The notes under the pieces are model-generated. The model saw nothing but the letters and a program-made list of their open reading frames with translations, was not told where the DNA came from and searched no databases. Below, piece after piece: positions 1 to 9,889 of a stretch of 64,000 nucleotides of DNA. The stretch lies in contig CAMCMB010000009.1 of NCBI GenBank assembly GCA_945875845.1, positions 1-64,000 on the forward strand, given 5' to 3'. Made by a program: the position numbers and the translations under genes. Each line of letters begins with the position of its first letter. Positions within the stretch are counted from its first letter, which is position 1. Source of the DNA: Pirellula staleyi DSM 6068 (lineage in GTDB: Bacteria; Planctomycetota; Planctomycetia; Pirellulales; Pirellulaceae).

Positions 1-274
1 AATTCGGCCCTCGTTGGAGAATGAAGTAATTTGGTATTCCCAACGAGTGTGCCGGATTTTTTTCTTGATGCAACCCTACATAGTTTCTCCGCGAAAGGTG
101 CGTTCTCCGTCGGATAGGCTATGGTAACCCGACGCGTGACGGCTTGTTGATTTAATAAAGTCGCTATTGAGTAAGGGCAGTACGATAGACTTCGAAGTCC
201 GTCGTACCGTTAAATACACAAGCCGGTGAGCGAGGGATTGCAGTCGGCACCTCACTTACGCATCGCGGAGCCGG
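1..274. other. intergenic region with one hairpin
   Basis: No gene is visible here. An imperfect inverted repeat pairs CTCGTTGG (10-17) with CCAACGAG (40-47), and a run of seven T follows at about 57-63. It could be a terminator for a gene lying left of the window, but the T-run is some 10 bases from the stem, so this is weak. Confidence 0.3.
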
Positions 275-1390
275 TTATTGCAATGTGAACTCAGGCAGTT
301 TCACCAATTGCCCGCCTGCGATTGCACTTTCATGAGCACATAGCCCGACGCATGTCCAATTAGCGCTCGTGACCGCATTGGGCCATGGATCGCGTTTTTC
401 AACGAGGGCGCTGATGAACTCATGAACGAGGTGTGGGTGAGAACCACCGTGCCCACCACCTTGAATGAATGACAAGTGGTCTTGATCTTGGATCGATTGC
501 GTAAACATTCGAATCGGTTCTGGCAGCAAGTGCGCAAAGTCGGGAACCTCGATTTCGGTGGCAATTTCGTGTTCCGGTAGTTTTGCGGTATGCAGGACGT
601 GCGGTTTGCCCTCGACAAGCGACCATTCAAAACTCTTTTTGGTTCCGTAAACGTCAAAGCTCTCACGATATTGACGTGCGGTATCGAATAGGAACCGCCA
701 AATATGTGCCGAGATATCACTGTCTTTGATTTTTAGATGGCAAGACTCGACAGCGTATTTGTTACCGGATTTTTTCGCGAGGTCATCGCTTATGGTTCCT
801 GAGCCAAAACACGAAACGTATTCGGCGCGTCCGTTGACAAGTCCAAGCACTGGAGAAACGACGTGCGTTGCATAATGCATTGGAATCATGCGTTCCCAGT
901 ACTCGGGCCAGCCTTGCATATCTTGTGGGTGCGAAGCAGCCATGTATTGGATCTTGCCAAGCTCACCTTTCTCATAGAGTTCTTTGATGAACAAGAATTC
1001 ACGGCTGTAAACGACCGTTTCGGCCATCATGTACTTGAGGCCCGTGTCGGAAACAAGTTGACAGATTTGATCGCACTCGCCAATGGTCGTGGCCATCGGC
1101 ACCGTACACATCACATGCTTGCCAGCCTTGAGAGCTTGCATGCTCATCCACGCGTGATCGGGAATGGGCGAATTGATATGGACAAAGTCCACTTCCGGAT
1201 CCTCAAGTACTTTATCGAACTCACGATAGCGTTTGGAAATCCCAAATCTGTCGCCAACTTCATTTAAGTCCGCTTCATTACGGCGGCAAATCGCAACGAC
1301 ATTTGCGTTGGGGTGCCGTTGATAAATGGGAATAAACTCGGCACCAAAGCCAAGTCCGACCATGGCGACGTTGATTTTCTTTTGAGTCAT
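275..1390 (-). CDS. Gfo/Idh/MocA family NAD(P)-dependent oxidoreductase
   Basis: 371 residues. The N-terminus carries a Rossmann nucleotide-binding motif (VAMVGLGFGAEFIPIY, residues 8-23). A TVPMATT stretch near residue 96 corresponds to the family's EKP region, with the usual EKP lysine not conserved, which is common in divergent members. The remainder fits the family's C-terminal alpha/beta substrate domain. The family oxidises or reduces sugars, inositols and related polyols with NAD(P); the substrate cannot be read from the sequence. No signal peptide is seen, so it is probably cytoplasmic. It lies downstream of recQ on the same strand with about 140 bases between them, so it is probably a separate transcript. 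Length is normal for the family. Confidence 0.85.
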   Translation of the reverse strand: MTQKKINVAMVGLGFGAEFIPIYQRHPNANVVAICRRNEADLNEVGDRFGISKRYREFDKVLEDPEVDFVHINSPIPDHAWMSMQALKAGKHVMCTVPMATTIGECDQICQLVSDTGLKYMMAETVVYSREFLFIKELYEKGELGKIQYMAASHPQDMQGWPEYWERMIPMHYATHVVSPVLGLVNGRAEYVSCFGSGTISDDLAKKSGNKYAVESCHLKIKDSDISAHIWRFLFDTARQYRESFDVYGTKKSFEWSLVEGKPHVLHTAKLPEHEIATEIEVPDFAHLLPEPIRMFTQSIQDQDHLSFIQGGGHGGSHPHLVHEFISALVEKRDPWPNAVTSANWTCVGLCAHESAIAGGQLVKLPEFTLQ

Positions 1391-1528
1391 CGTTTTTAAG
1401 GGAGAGTATGTGTCACGGGTAAGATCGCTAGCTAGTTTGGCAAAACCTTTCTAAACACGCCATGACAAATTTTGCAAAAACGCCAGTTTGCCAAGTCGAG
1501 TGCATCCACCATTGTAATTCTTGGGATC

Positions 1529-4417
1529 CTAGGCATCCAGCCAGCGTTGAATGAAACGCCATAGCGATGGATACGACTGAAAAATCGGGGGTGGACCTGA
1601 TGATGGAATTGCTGAGACACGCATTTCTTTTACGGCAATTTGGGTTCGGCGATCAAACAAGTTATCGATTGAGAATCGCTTTCCGTCCTGAAGAGCTTTC
1701 GTCAGGTCATCCAAAATCGCATCGGGGGTTTTACCGCGAACCAACGCGCACTCACCCAACCGATAGCCATGTTCCACCAAGCGTACCGTCCATCGCCAGT
1801 CTTCAATCATCGGTGCAGACACATCGCGTCCCTCGTTTGCATCGCTCGCATTCGCCCTGGGGAGTGATTCGATCTTGCGAACCGGTGCGTCGCCCATCGC
1901 GTCGTCCATCGCGTCGTCCATCGCGTCGCGACGATTTTCGGGCGCAGCCAGAGGTGCGGGTGCAGCCAGAGGTGTGGGTGCGATTTTCGCTTGAGCCTGG
2001 GGGCGGTCGCTTGACACTCTTGGTTTCAAAGCTGGCATCGCGTTAACCGTTTTCTTGGTTTCGATCTCCTTTGGACGGATCCCATCCATTTGGAACGATG
2101 GTTTGATTACTTCATTGTCCGATGGAGCAGAGGTGGTTACGGCATTTGCTGCCTTTTCGGCGATCGTGATGCATTGATGCACATAGTGCATCAATTTGTC
2201 GGGGATTGGCTCCGTCCCATTGATACAAGATTGGCCTTTAGGGGAGATGCATACGGTTACTTTGTTCACTCGCAGTTCGGACAAATCCAACAAGCCAACA
2301 TCCAGCGTCTGGTCCAAAAAACCCGATGCGTGCGACTTTTTCCAAGATCTTAGGATTCCAAATTCCGGCAGCCGTTGCAGCCGCAAGCCTTGTATGGCTT
2401 TGCTCTCGATGCCGTTGAGATGCTGTGCCAAAAGCGTTTTGCTCAAATAACCGTGCGTTCTCTCCACTGCCCGAAGGATGGTGATGATTAAGTCGTGTGC
2501 AGGCTTGTTCTCACTGGGCAAGAGCTGCTTTTGAGCCGCCGGATCAATGCCAGGGTTGTCGGCAACGGGCGTATGGGGGGCGAGAGTCGGTTTTGGTTCG
2601 GTGGGTTTGGTGGATTCGGCGGGATTCTTAGTCGGCTTGACCGTCAACGCATTGGGGGCCGGCGATGCATTCAGACGCTTTGTGGCGGCTGGCATTTTTG
2701 GCCAACCCGTTTTTCCTTGACATCGATCGCAAATGCCGCAATTGGCTGCGGAGGAGTCGCCGAAATACTCCAGAATCGTCCGCTGTCGGCAAGAACGACT
2801 CTGAGCAAAGGCCACCATTTGATCCAGCTTTTCGTAGTCCGCTTTTTTTCGGGCTGCCAGCGTTTCGTGATCGATCTTCAATTCCGCGAACGGCACATCG
2901 CGTCTTCGGAAATGGATGGCTCTGCCGCGAAAGGGTGGCACATATTCGAAGCAATCCAGCTTGCAAAGTTCACGAAGGTTTCGTCCGAGCGCATCGCGGT
3001 CCATTTGCAATTGTTGCATCAGCCATCGAGGATGAATATAGACCGCTTCCTCGCGGCGATCTCCGATGGCTTTCTCAAGCGTTCGCAAAACAGTCCGACG
3101 CACGCTGGCATCTTTGGGGAGCAAATCGACGAGCGTTGGAAGTTTGCTGCTGATGCGAAACATGGCCAAGCCGCCCGCAACTTCGAGCCGTTCCATCACC
3201 GAAGTACGCCCAAGTATCTGCAGACAAGAATTGATGGCCTCGGAGGTTGCAGGTGCGTTCGTAAGCTCGCGGATCTCCTCCGCTGTCAATTCGATCGGTA
3301 CTTCGGTTCTTTGAACGAGAAAGTCATAGACCATCTGCAGCAACTCGCGCGGGGGATTGGCATTCTCTATGAAAAATTCCTGAATGTATCGATCTTGCGA
3401 ACTGTAAAGCAGCACGCACTGAGACGGCAGTCCATCGCGGCCCGCACGCCCCGCCTCCTGATAGTAAGCCTCTAGTGTGCCAGGCGTGTTGTAGTGAACG
3501 ACGTATCGCAAATCCGATTTGTCGATCCCCATCCCGAAAGCGTTCGTCGCAACAATCACTTTCAACTCGCTCTTCATGAACTGTTCCTGAATGAGCTTGC
3601 GCTGATCTGGAATCAATCCTGCGTGGTAAGCTCCGACACTAATCTTGACCTCTTTGGCAATCTGTTCGACAAGCGCTTCGCATCGTTTTCGGGTTGCGGC
3701 ATAGATAATGCCAGTCCCTTCCTGATTGGAAATGAACTCCATTAGCTGCTTGTCCTTCTCGCGGTCTCCCATGCATTGGACAGCCCCTAAGTACAAATTG
3801 TCGCGAGCAAAGCCGGTGATGAAGTGTTTGGCAACGCGGAGTTTGAGAGAGTCGACAATATCTTGTCTCACCCGTGGCGTTGCTGTTGCGGTGAGAGCGA
3901 TCGTTTGAACGCCACCGAGCGATTCGCGAAATTTACCTAAGCGATGATAGTCGGGCCGGAAATCGTGCCCCCATTCGCTGATGCAATGCGCCTCATCCAC
4001 GGCCAACAATTGAACAGGCGTCGCTCGAATGGCTTCCAAGAATTTTGGATTGCGAAGTCTTTCGGGAGCAACGTAGACCATCGAATAATGTCCGCCAGCC
4101 ACGTGGTCGAGCCTTTGGTTTTGTTCGGCCATCGACAGGGTACTATTGATGAGCGTGGCAGAGATACCTCGCTTCTGCAACGTGTCGACTTGATCTTTCA
4201 TCAAGGCGATCAAAGGGGATACGACGATGGTCAGTCCGGGCCGGACCAAGCTGGGCAACTGGTAGCACAGGCTTTTGCCACCGCCGGTCGGCATGACACA
4301 CAAGCAATCGTGTCCAGCGATAACGTGGCTGATAACCTCTTGTTGACCTTTACGGAATTCCTGTAGGCCAAAACGGTTCAATGCCCCGTACAAATCGATC
4401 TGCCCAACGGCGGCCAT
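1529..4417 (-). CDS. recQ: ATP-dependent DNA helicase RecQ with long C-terminal extension
   Basis: Unwinds DNA 3'-5' in recombination and replication-fork repair. Walker A is MPTGGGKS and the DEAH box is VDEAHCISEWGHDFRP, both in the first third, followed by the second helicase lobe (GMGIDKSDLRYVVHYN and AGRAGRDG). A RecQ zinc motif is present (SCRQRTILEYFG followed by CGICDRC). The last 350 residues hold a Pro/Ala-rich linker with short tandem repeats (DDAMDDAMGDAP), a winged-helix-like block and a C-terminal helical block resembling a helix-turn-helix domain. The reading frame is open from an ATG at 4447; I prefer the internal ATG at 4417 because AAAGGA lies about 11 bases upstream and the family starts near there. 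At more than 960 residues it is far longer than E. coli RecQ (about 610). Confidence 0.93.
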   Translation of the reverse strand: MAAVGQIDLYGALNRFGLQEFRKGQQEVISHVIAGHDCLCVMPTGGGKSLCYQLPSLVRPGLTIVVSPLIALMKDQVDTLQKRGISATLINSTLSMAEQNQRLDHVAGGHYSMVYVAPERLRNPKFLEAIRATPVQLLAVDEAHCISEWGHDFRPDYHRLGKFRESLGGVQTIALTATATPRVRQDIVDSLKLRVAKHFITGFARDNLYLGAVQCMGDREKDKQLMEFISNQEGTGIIYAATRKRCEALVEQIAKEVKISVGAYHAGLIPDQRKLIQEQFMKSELKVIVATNAFGMGIDKSDLRYVVHYNTPGTLEAYYQEAGRAGRDGLPSQCVLLYSSQDRYIQEFFIENANPPRELLQMVYDFLVQRTEVPIELTAEEIRELTNAPATSEAINSCLQILGRTSVMERLEVAGGLAMFRISSKLPTLVDLLPKDASVRRTVLRTLEKAIGDRREEAVYIHPRWLMQQLQMDRDALGRNLRELCKLDCFEYVPPFRGRAIHFRRRDVPFAELKIDHETLAARKKADYEKLDQMVAFAQSRSCRQRTILEYFGDSSAANCGICDRCQGKTGWPKMPAATKRLNASPAPNALTVKPTKNPAESTKPTEPKPTLAPHTPVADNPGIDPAAQKQLLPSENKPAHDLIITILRAVERTHGYLSKTLLAQHLNGIESKAIQGLRLQRLPEFGILRSWKKSHASGFLDQTLDVGLLDLSELRVNKVTVCISPKGQSCINGTEPIPDKLMHYVHQCITIAEKAANAVTTSAPSDNEVIKPSFQMDGIRPKEIETKKTVNAMPALKPRVSSDRPQAQAKIAPTPLAAPAPLAAPENRRDAMDDAMDDAMGDAPVRKIESLPRANASDANEGRDVSAPMIEDWRWTVRLVEHGYRLGECALVRGKTPDAILDDLTKALQDGKRFSIDNLFDRRTQIAVKEMRVSAIPSSGPPPIFQSYPSLWRFIQRWLDA

Positions 4418-4652
4418 AAATAATGCAATCCTTTCGCCGCAATACACAAGATTGTCAAATGAGACGGTAATTGTATTCTAAGCGATTGGGCTGACAAACA
4501 AGTAGGGGGGAAATACTTGAAGCCCTTATTCATTTTTGATCGTCCCCGAGGGGGAGTTGACTTCTACCCCACCCCTTGGTTCCAACTCCAGTTCCCTTTT
4601 CCTCCTCCCTCGGGCAGCCCCTGGGCAGGTCACTTGTCGACTTCCTGCAGTT
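4418..4652. other. intergenic gap upstream of recQ
   Basis: Presumably contains the recQ promoter. A purine-then-pyrimidine-rich stretch (CCCCGAGGGGGAG near 4543 and CCTCCCTCGGGCAG near 4606) can form a loose inverted repeat and could be a terminator for the minus-strand gene that starts at 5690. No open reading frame here looks real. Confidence 0.3.
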
Positions 4653-5690
4653 TCAGCGCGCCGCAAATAACTTCAACGCTTCGAGCACGTCCAACAGATT
4701 TTTTTGCGAGATATCGGCCCACTGGCTGGCTCGGTGCCTGACAATGCTGAGTTTGAACTGCTCCATCGCATCGGCGATGTCCGGCGGCAGATTGGGAAGT
4801 CCAGCAAACGGATTCGTCATGTCTTTGCTAGCGTCAAACGAGTCGGTTTCGACACCTGAGTCCCCTTGCTCGCCTCGACTTGCATTGGTTGGATCGTCGT
4901 CTTCGTCACCGAAGTCCGGTCCTTCCGCCAATGGTCCGCTCGCCTCGATCCTATCGTTCTTTTCTCGGTCCGATTCAGCGTCCGCTTCGGCGGTCAAGGC
5001 GTCATAATCATCATCGACTTCGGAGGTAATCAACTCTTCGTCGCGAGGGGCGTTTTTTGGATCCCCCCCGCTAGCCTCCCATCGCATCTTGCGCATGGCG
5101 GAAATGCTCCATTTGCTTCGCATGGCACCTTCCAGCCAGAGCTCTGCATCATCCCAGTCAATACCGGCCAAAAAATGGCTCCAATACAGGCCTGGGTAAC
5201 TCGTATACGATTGCCCGAATCGTTCGAATACGCGTCGCAATCTCCCCACATGTTGGCTTGTCACCGCTCCCACTTGCTTGCACCAAGTTTCATCACTGAA
5301 CATATTTGGCAAACTATCGGACTCGATTAAGGCGGATCGCCATTCGGAAATGATTTTGCCTTTCTCCCAGTTCGTATGACTAATCAGCGTATTCCACTGC
5401 CCCACGAATGGCTCGGTGACCATCTGGGATTTGGGATCAAGCTCAGCGACGTTCGTCGCATCGCTCCCAACTGGAGCATCAGAAACTGTTTCAACCGGTG
5501 ATAGGTATGCGGTGGGTGGTGTCATGTGCAATCGTTGCAGGAGGTTCGAACGGTTACGGTACTCAGCCAACTCTTCCTCGGCTTGAATACTCTGGTTACG
5601 AACAGAGAGTACAGCACGCTGGCGTGTTCTCCAATGTAGAACCATCGCGATCTCACATGAATGATTTGCAAACCGATCCAGACATTCCAC
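4653..5690 (-). CDS. conserved planctomycete hypothetical protein
   Basis: 345 residues as an open frame. The first 60 residues look less conserved, so the true start may be the ATG of MTPPTAYLSP near 5525. A central block of about 130 residues (WNTLISHTNWEKGKIISEWR through YPGLYWSHFLAGIDWDDAE) has the look of a helical, possibly DNA-binding domain. I recall similar blocks in Rhodopirellula-group hypotheticals. The part that follows is an acidic, low-complexity linker rich in D, E and A, and the C-terminus has a short amphipathic helix (IADAMEQFKLSIVRHRASQW). No signal peptide is seen. It lies 63 bases downstream of cobS on the same strand. Function is unknown. Confidence 0.7.
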   Translation of the reverse strand: MECLDRFANHSCEIAMVLHWRTRQRAVLSVRNQSIQAEEELAEYRNRSNLLQRLHMTPPTAYLSPVETVSDAPVGSDATNVAELDPKSQMVTEPFVGQWNTLISHTNWEKGKIISEWRSALIESDSLPNMFSDETWCKQVGAVTSQHVGRLRRVFERFGQSYTSYPGLYWSHFLAGIDWDDAELWLEGAMRSKWSISAMRKMRWEASGGDPKNAPRDEELITSEVDDDYDALTAEADAESDREKNDRIEASGPLAEGPDFGDEDDDPTNASRGEQGDSGVETDSFDASKDMTNPFAGLPNLPPDIADAMEQFKLSIVRHRASQWADISQKNLLDVLEALKLFAAR

Positions 5691-5753
5691 TTAGGAAAAA
5701 TTTCCGGTCCGATACGGGGCCAAAGGCACGGTTTGGTCTATGTGCAAAACTCG

Positions 5754-6599
5754 TCAATGGATTCGCAATTGAAAAACCTGCATCGCCATTAACGATACCA
5801 ATTGAACGAGATAACAATTGGATCCGAGAAAATCACCGGTAACGCCACCGACACGGCGTTCAATCAAACGGACGTAATACCAAGTCGTCAGCACCGTGGC
5901 CAACAGGACGAGAAAGAATCCAGGGATGGCGTTCCACCAGATAGAAGGTTCCGAATCAGTCGTTTGCATGAATTGGCAACACGTGAGGATTGCGAAAAAG
6001 GCTACGACGGGAGCGATTGCACCGAGTCCGATTGTTTTAAGGCTCGGTCTTGAACCAACATCTCTAGCCATCGTGCGCCTATCCGTGATGGGCTCCAATC
6101 GTTTCATCAAAACAAGGATGGACCAACGTCCTATTCCCGCCGAAAAGGGGATGGCCAAGAATGCCATAGCGAGATCGCAGTTCGAAATCAGCGCGATTCG
6201 CAGCGAGACCCCGATCACCAACGCCAACACCCCGTAGGTCCCATGCCTGGAATCCTTGAGTATCTCAAGAACTTGTTCGCGAGTCCAGCCGCCCCCCAGC
6301 GCGTCCGTTGCATCTGCCAAAGCATCCTCGTGAAACGCCCCTGTCAACCACGCTTCCAAACCGACGGCGAGGATTGCAGCAACCAAGGGGGACCACAAGC
6401 AACCAAACGCACCATACATTCCCGCCGTGAAAATACCGATCAGGACTCCCACGACTGGAAAGTAAACAACCGACGCTCGCAGCGCTGTTTGGTACTGCTC
6501 CATAGTACCGCTCATGGCACCTGGGACGGGAATGCGAGTCAAAAATTGAACTGCTGTTAGGAATGCCAACTTCGGCGTAACCGTTTGTTCGCTGGTCAT
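5754..6599 (-). CDS. cobS: adenosylcobinamide-GDP ribazoletransferase (cobalamin synthase)
   Basis: Joins adenosylcobinamide-GDP and alpha-ribazole in the last steps of cobalamin (B12) assembly, at the inner membrane. 281 residues. It starts with the family's AFLTAVQFLTRIPVP motif, has the signature GAFHEDALADATDALGGG at about residues 88-105 with SRHGTYG after it, and has about six hydrophobic membrane segments, as in CobS. The ATG overlaps the stop of the upstream glnE-like gene as ATGA (6596-6599), so translation is likely coupled. No other cobalamin genes are in the window, and the pairing with glnE is not an obvious metabolic unit. Confidence 0.93.
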   Translation of the reverse strand: MTSEQTVTPKLAFLTAVQFLTRIPVPGAMSGTMEQYQTALRASVVYFPVVGVLIGIFTAGMYGAFGCLWSPLVAAILAVGLEAWLTGAFHEDALADATDALGGGWTREQVLEILKDSRHGTYGVLALVIGVSLRIALISNCDLAMAFLAIPFSAGIGRWSILVLMKRLEPITDRRTMARDVGSRPSLKTIGLGAIAPVVAFFAILTCCQFMQTTDSEPSIWWNAIPGFFLVLLATVLTTWYYVRLIERRVGGVTGDFLGSNCYLVQLVSLMAMQVFQLRIH

Positions 6600-9500
6600 A
6601 AATACTTCTTAAACAAGACTCGGTTCTGGCCACGAAAGCGATCGCATTGACGCTCCAGTTCGCTCGCGCTATCCAATTTGAGCACGTAGGCCAGTCGCGA
6701 TAGCTCCATTTCCGAAGACGGTAAATCGTGTCTAGCCAGTGTATTCATCAATCGCAACCCTGATTCGACGCCTCGCAAAAAGTTGTAACCCTCTCTCAAA
6801 TCGTCAGCATCCTTGGCTTCTATCAAGCCAGCAATTCGCAACCGTTCGATTGCTTCGATGGTTCCAGCAACAAAGATCTCAGGCTTGTCTGCCACGTGCT
6901 GCAACATCAGCAATTGAGCAATATACTCCACGTCTAAAGTGCCACCTTCGCCACGTTTGAGATTGCGACTGCCGGCGGATGTCTCCAATTCCAAACGCAT
7001 TTTCATGGACACATGGTTGTCTTCATCGGTCCATGGACGCTCGCGTACGATGCGGATCATCGCTTCGTGAATCGACCGCTGAAACGCCGGCTCTCCGAGA
7101 ATACATCGGGCGTTGCACAGCTGCTGCCGTTGCAGGGCCAGATCCGACGACTCGGTCAAGAATCGTTGAAATTCGCTGACTTCCCAAGCGATCATCGTGT
7201 TTCGATTGGGTGATACGATCCAACTCTTCGTTTCGTACAGGCGACCGGTTCTGCCTACTCGATTCGCCGTTTGGGCGATTTTTTGTGCGAGCTGGTGAAA
7301 AAAGTACTCGGCCGAAATCGGCTCATGGTGTCGGGTCGCACCCAGAGGTTGGGTCGTTCCCTCGGAATCATACATCAGGAGCAGCGAGACATCGCTATGG
7401 TAATTCGGTTCTCGCGCGCCAAGTTTACCCAATGCCACTATACCGAATCTGCATGGTAGCCCTTCGCTGGTCGTTGGAACGCCAAACCGCTTTACGAGCC
7501 GCGCATGTTGTGAGTCGACGATTTGTTGAAAACAAACGTCGGCAATATCGGAAAGAGCTCGGTGCGTGTCCGTGATACTCTCTTTACCTAGAATGTCACG
7601 AACGCCGACATTAAGATGCCGAGCATTCTTGAACGAATGCACGATCGGTTCGATATCCTCAGCCCCTCGGCACAGCTCGTGCAACATGACTGCGATTTGC
7701 TGTTCTGTTGGCAGGCGATTGAGCATCAAGGAATCGAGCAGTTCATCGATCATCCCTGGGTTGCTTGTTAAGATCCCGATCAAATACGGGCTAGCTCCAC
7801 AAAGTCGAATGTAGAGATCGAGCGAGGGCTCGTGAACGCTGAAAAGCTCCCACAAAATGCCCTTACCACCCAGGGAACGACAACTCACTGCCAAATTTTC
7901 CAGCGTCAAATCAGGGTCGGGTGTCTGGCTGATTTTGGTTAGCAACTGCTTTGCAATAATCGACAAGAAATGGCGGCAGCGGCGCGTCGAAAGCATCGTC
8001 ACCTCTTCTTGCGCAAGCTCCCGCAAAAAACGAATTGCTTTGTTCTTGTGCTGAAAGCCGAATTTTCCGAGGACCTGTTCAACCCATTCTGGTTTCGGAT
8101 TGGGATCCAGAATGAGATCCGTTTCTTCAGGCGCTTCATTCTCATCGGCAAACACTTCACCGCGCAAGTGATCGCGAATTTGCTTGACCTTGTTCCAGGA
8201 TTCCTTGTTCCAGGATTCCTTGTTCCAGGATTCCAGCAGGTCGTTGTTTCGAGGAAGTACTGGATGTGTGCCACCATGGCCCAACGGTTCCGCCGAACCT
8301 TCCGCTTTGCGGAGAGGCTGTTGCATTTGATGCGCAAAGATCGATTGATAGAAACGATGATAGGCGACGACCAAAATCGCGCGTTCCTGTTCGGTCAGGC
8401 ACCCGGATTGAGCCAATGCTTCTATGGCCTCGACCGTGTTGCCAATCCGAATCGTCTCCAACTCGCCACCATTGATCAATTGCAAGAACTGGACGAGAAA
8501 CTCGATCTCGCGTTTCCAGCCGGAGAGTAATTCCATGGAGAGAGCGGTCTCAACCGTCGGCGTATTGTCGAGTTCCTTGCCATCACGATCGATTTTTCGC
8601 TTGAGCGCTCCGATACCTGCAATGTCCGCTCGGGTCAAATAGCGGCGATAAATGAGGCCTGGGAATTCCTCCAGTAACCGATGTGCTAAACTTGTATTGC
8701 CGAAGAGATACCGGGACTTCATCAAGGCGAGTCGCACCCAAGTTCGACCATGATTCTCAATCGATCGGATCCAACGGCGATAGTCCTGAATCCGGACCGT
8801 GCGAGTGTCGTTACCGGAAAGGTCGTTTAACGGGATTGCAACGGAATAGCTTAGTCCGTCCGGGTGCTGCAACAACTCGATGGCCCGCTCCGACAAACGT
8901 TGCAATTCGTCGATCGGAAACGGGGTTCCGGACTCATCCTGAAATTGCTCGGCGTCCATTAGCAACACAATTTCCAATGTGCTGTCGAGATCAAGTTCTT
9001 GTCCACCAAGGGCTCCGACCCCAAGCACACAAAGATATTCGGTAAGGTCGATCGAAGGATTCGGACGAGAACTACGATGTCGACGGTCGTTTTTGCGTTC
9101 CGCATTGGCAGCAACGAAGGCACCCGCAACTCCCGCATCTGCGATCCAAGCAAATTGCTGAGAAGCGATGTCGGAAGGCATATCATGCAGGCAAATGGCG
9201 CAAAGAACGCGAAGTGTCTCGCGTTTGCGAAATCGGTTCAAGCTCGCCAGAACTTGTGCTTCTTCGTCGAGATGTTTTATCTCGCTGATCAGAGTATCCT
9301 TAAGATGTTCGCGATCGACCGATTGACCCGCGCTCAAACGCAACCAATCGAAGCTATCGGGGTCGGCCACAAGCCAGTCCACCGCGCTGGATTCAATGGA
9401 TAGAATTTGCAATAGCGATGGAAGCGCATCGCGGTCCCGATCCAGGAAGACAAGGAAACTCGATGGAACGCGAGTATTGTTGACAAATTGCTTAAGGGGT

Positions 9501-9709
9501 TGGAGGCCACGTTGTAAGTTCGGAAACTTCAAAAGCAGCGGATCTAGCTGTTCTATGAGGCTTCGCTGGAGATCCTCATCTGCAGCAATGACAAGCAATT
9601 CATTGACAGCCGACTGAGCGGTGTCGTTTCCCGCCAATGCGTCAAGCTTGCCAAACGAAGAATGGCTTTGGGTCGGGCGTGGATGAACAGAAGTCAAAAG
9701 TCGGCCCAT
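6596..9709 (-). CDS. glnE: GlnE-like glutamine synthetase adenylyltransferase, both catalytic motifs degenerate
   Basis: GlnE attaches AMP to and removes it from glutamine synthetase through two nucleotidyltransferase domains. This 1037-residue protein has the duplicated layout: a first domain near residues 228-252 (VGALGGQELDLDSTLEIVLLM) and a second near 755-780 (ALGKLGAREPNYHSDVSLLL), with helical domains between and after, including GGTLDVEYIAQLLML. In canonical GlnE both motifs carry a metal-binding D-x-D in S-D-[ILV]-D. Here the first reads S-T-L-E and the second S-D-V-S, so both sites look impaired (inference). A 15-base tandem repeat encodes SWNKE three times in the middle. It overlaps cobS by four bases and is divergent from moaE. 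Confidence 0.85.
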   Translation of the reverse strand: MGRLLTSVHPRPTQSHSSFGKLDALAGNDTAQSAVNELLVIAADEDLQRSLIEQLDPLLLKFPNLQRGLQPLKQFVNNTRVPSSFLVFLDRDRDALPSLLQILSIESSAVDWLVADPDSFDWLRLSAGQSVDREHLKDTLISEIKHLDEEAQVLASLNRFRKRETLRVLCAICLHDMPSDIASQQFAWIADAGVAGAFVAANAERKNDRRHRSSRPNPSIDLTEYLCVLGVGALGGQELDLDSTLEIVLLMDAEQFQDESGTPFPIDELQRLSERAIELLQHPDGLSYSVAIPLNDLSGNDTRTVRIQDYRRWIRSIENHGRTWVRLALMKSRYLFGNTSLAHRLLEEFPGLIYRRYLTRADIAGIGALKRKIDRDGKELDNTPTVETALSMELLSGWKREIEFLVQFLQLINGGELETIRIGNTVEAIEALAQSGCLTEQERAILVVAYHRFYQSIFAHQMQQPLRKAEGSAEPLGHGGTHPVLPRNNDLLESWNKESWNKESWNKVKQIRDHLRGEVFADENEAPEETDLILDPNPKPEWVEQVLGKFGFQHKNKAIRFLRELAQEEVTMLSTRRCRHFLSIIAKQLLTKISQTPDPDLTLENLAVSCRSLGGKGILWELFSVHEPSLDLYIRLCGASPYLIGILTSNPGMIDELLDSLMLNRLPTEQQIAVMLHELCRGAEDIEPIVHSFKNARHLNVGVRDILGKESITDTHRALSDIADVCFQQIVDSQHARLVKRFGVPTTSEGLPCRFGIVALGKLGAREPNYHSDVSLLLMYDSEGTTQPLGATRHHEPISAEYFFHQLAQKIAQTANRVGRTGRLYETKSWIVSPNRNTMIAWEVSEFQRFLTESSDLALQRQQLCNARCILGEPAFQRSIHEAMIRIVRERPWTDEDNHVSMKMRLELETSAGSRNLKRGEGGTLDVEYIAQLLMLQHVADKPEIFVAGTIEAIERLRIAGLIEAKDADDLREGYNFLRGVESGLRLMNTLARHDLPSSEMELSRLAYVLKLDSASELERQCDRFRGQNRVLFKKYL
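8190..8234. repeat. 15-bp tandem repeat, three copies, inside the glnE-like gene
   Basis: TTGTTCCAGGATTCC occurs three times in a row without mismatch (8190-8204, 8205-8219, 8220-8234). It stays in frame and gives a repeated SWNKE peptide on the minus strand. The lack of divergence suggests recent slippage expansion. Confidence 0.9.
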
Positions 9710-9889
9710 TTAAGCAAATCGGTGACAAACATTCGGTCAAGAACCCTAATCGTACACGAACTCCCCGTTATTTTGGAGACTTCTCGCCGAACTTCGAACT
9801 GACAAAAATCCAGATTTCGATTAAACTACAGCCCGCGGTTTTCGCAGTGATTGCCGATCGATCTATCTTCAGAAGCCCCTTCGTTCGTT
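9710..9889. promoter_or_regulatory. divergent intergenic region between glnE-like gene and moaE
   Basis: About 180 bases between two genes transcribed away from each other, so it should contain two promoters. I cannot assign -35/-10 boxes with confidence. No molybdenum-cofactor riboswitch fold is obvious by eye. Confidence 0.35.
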
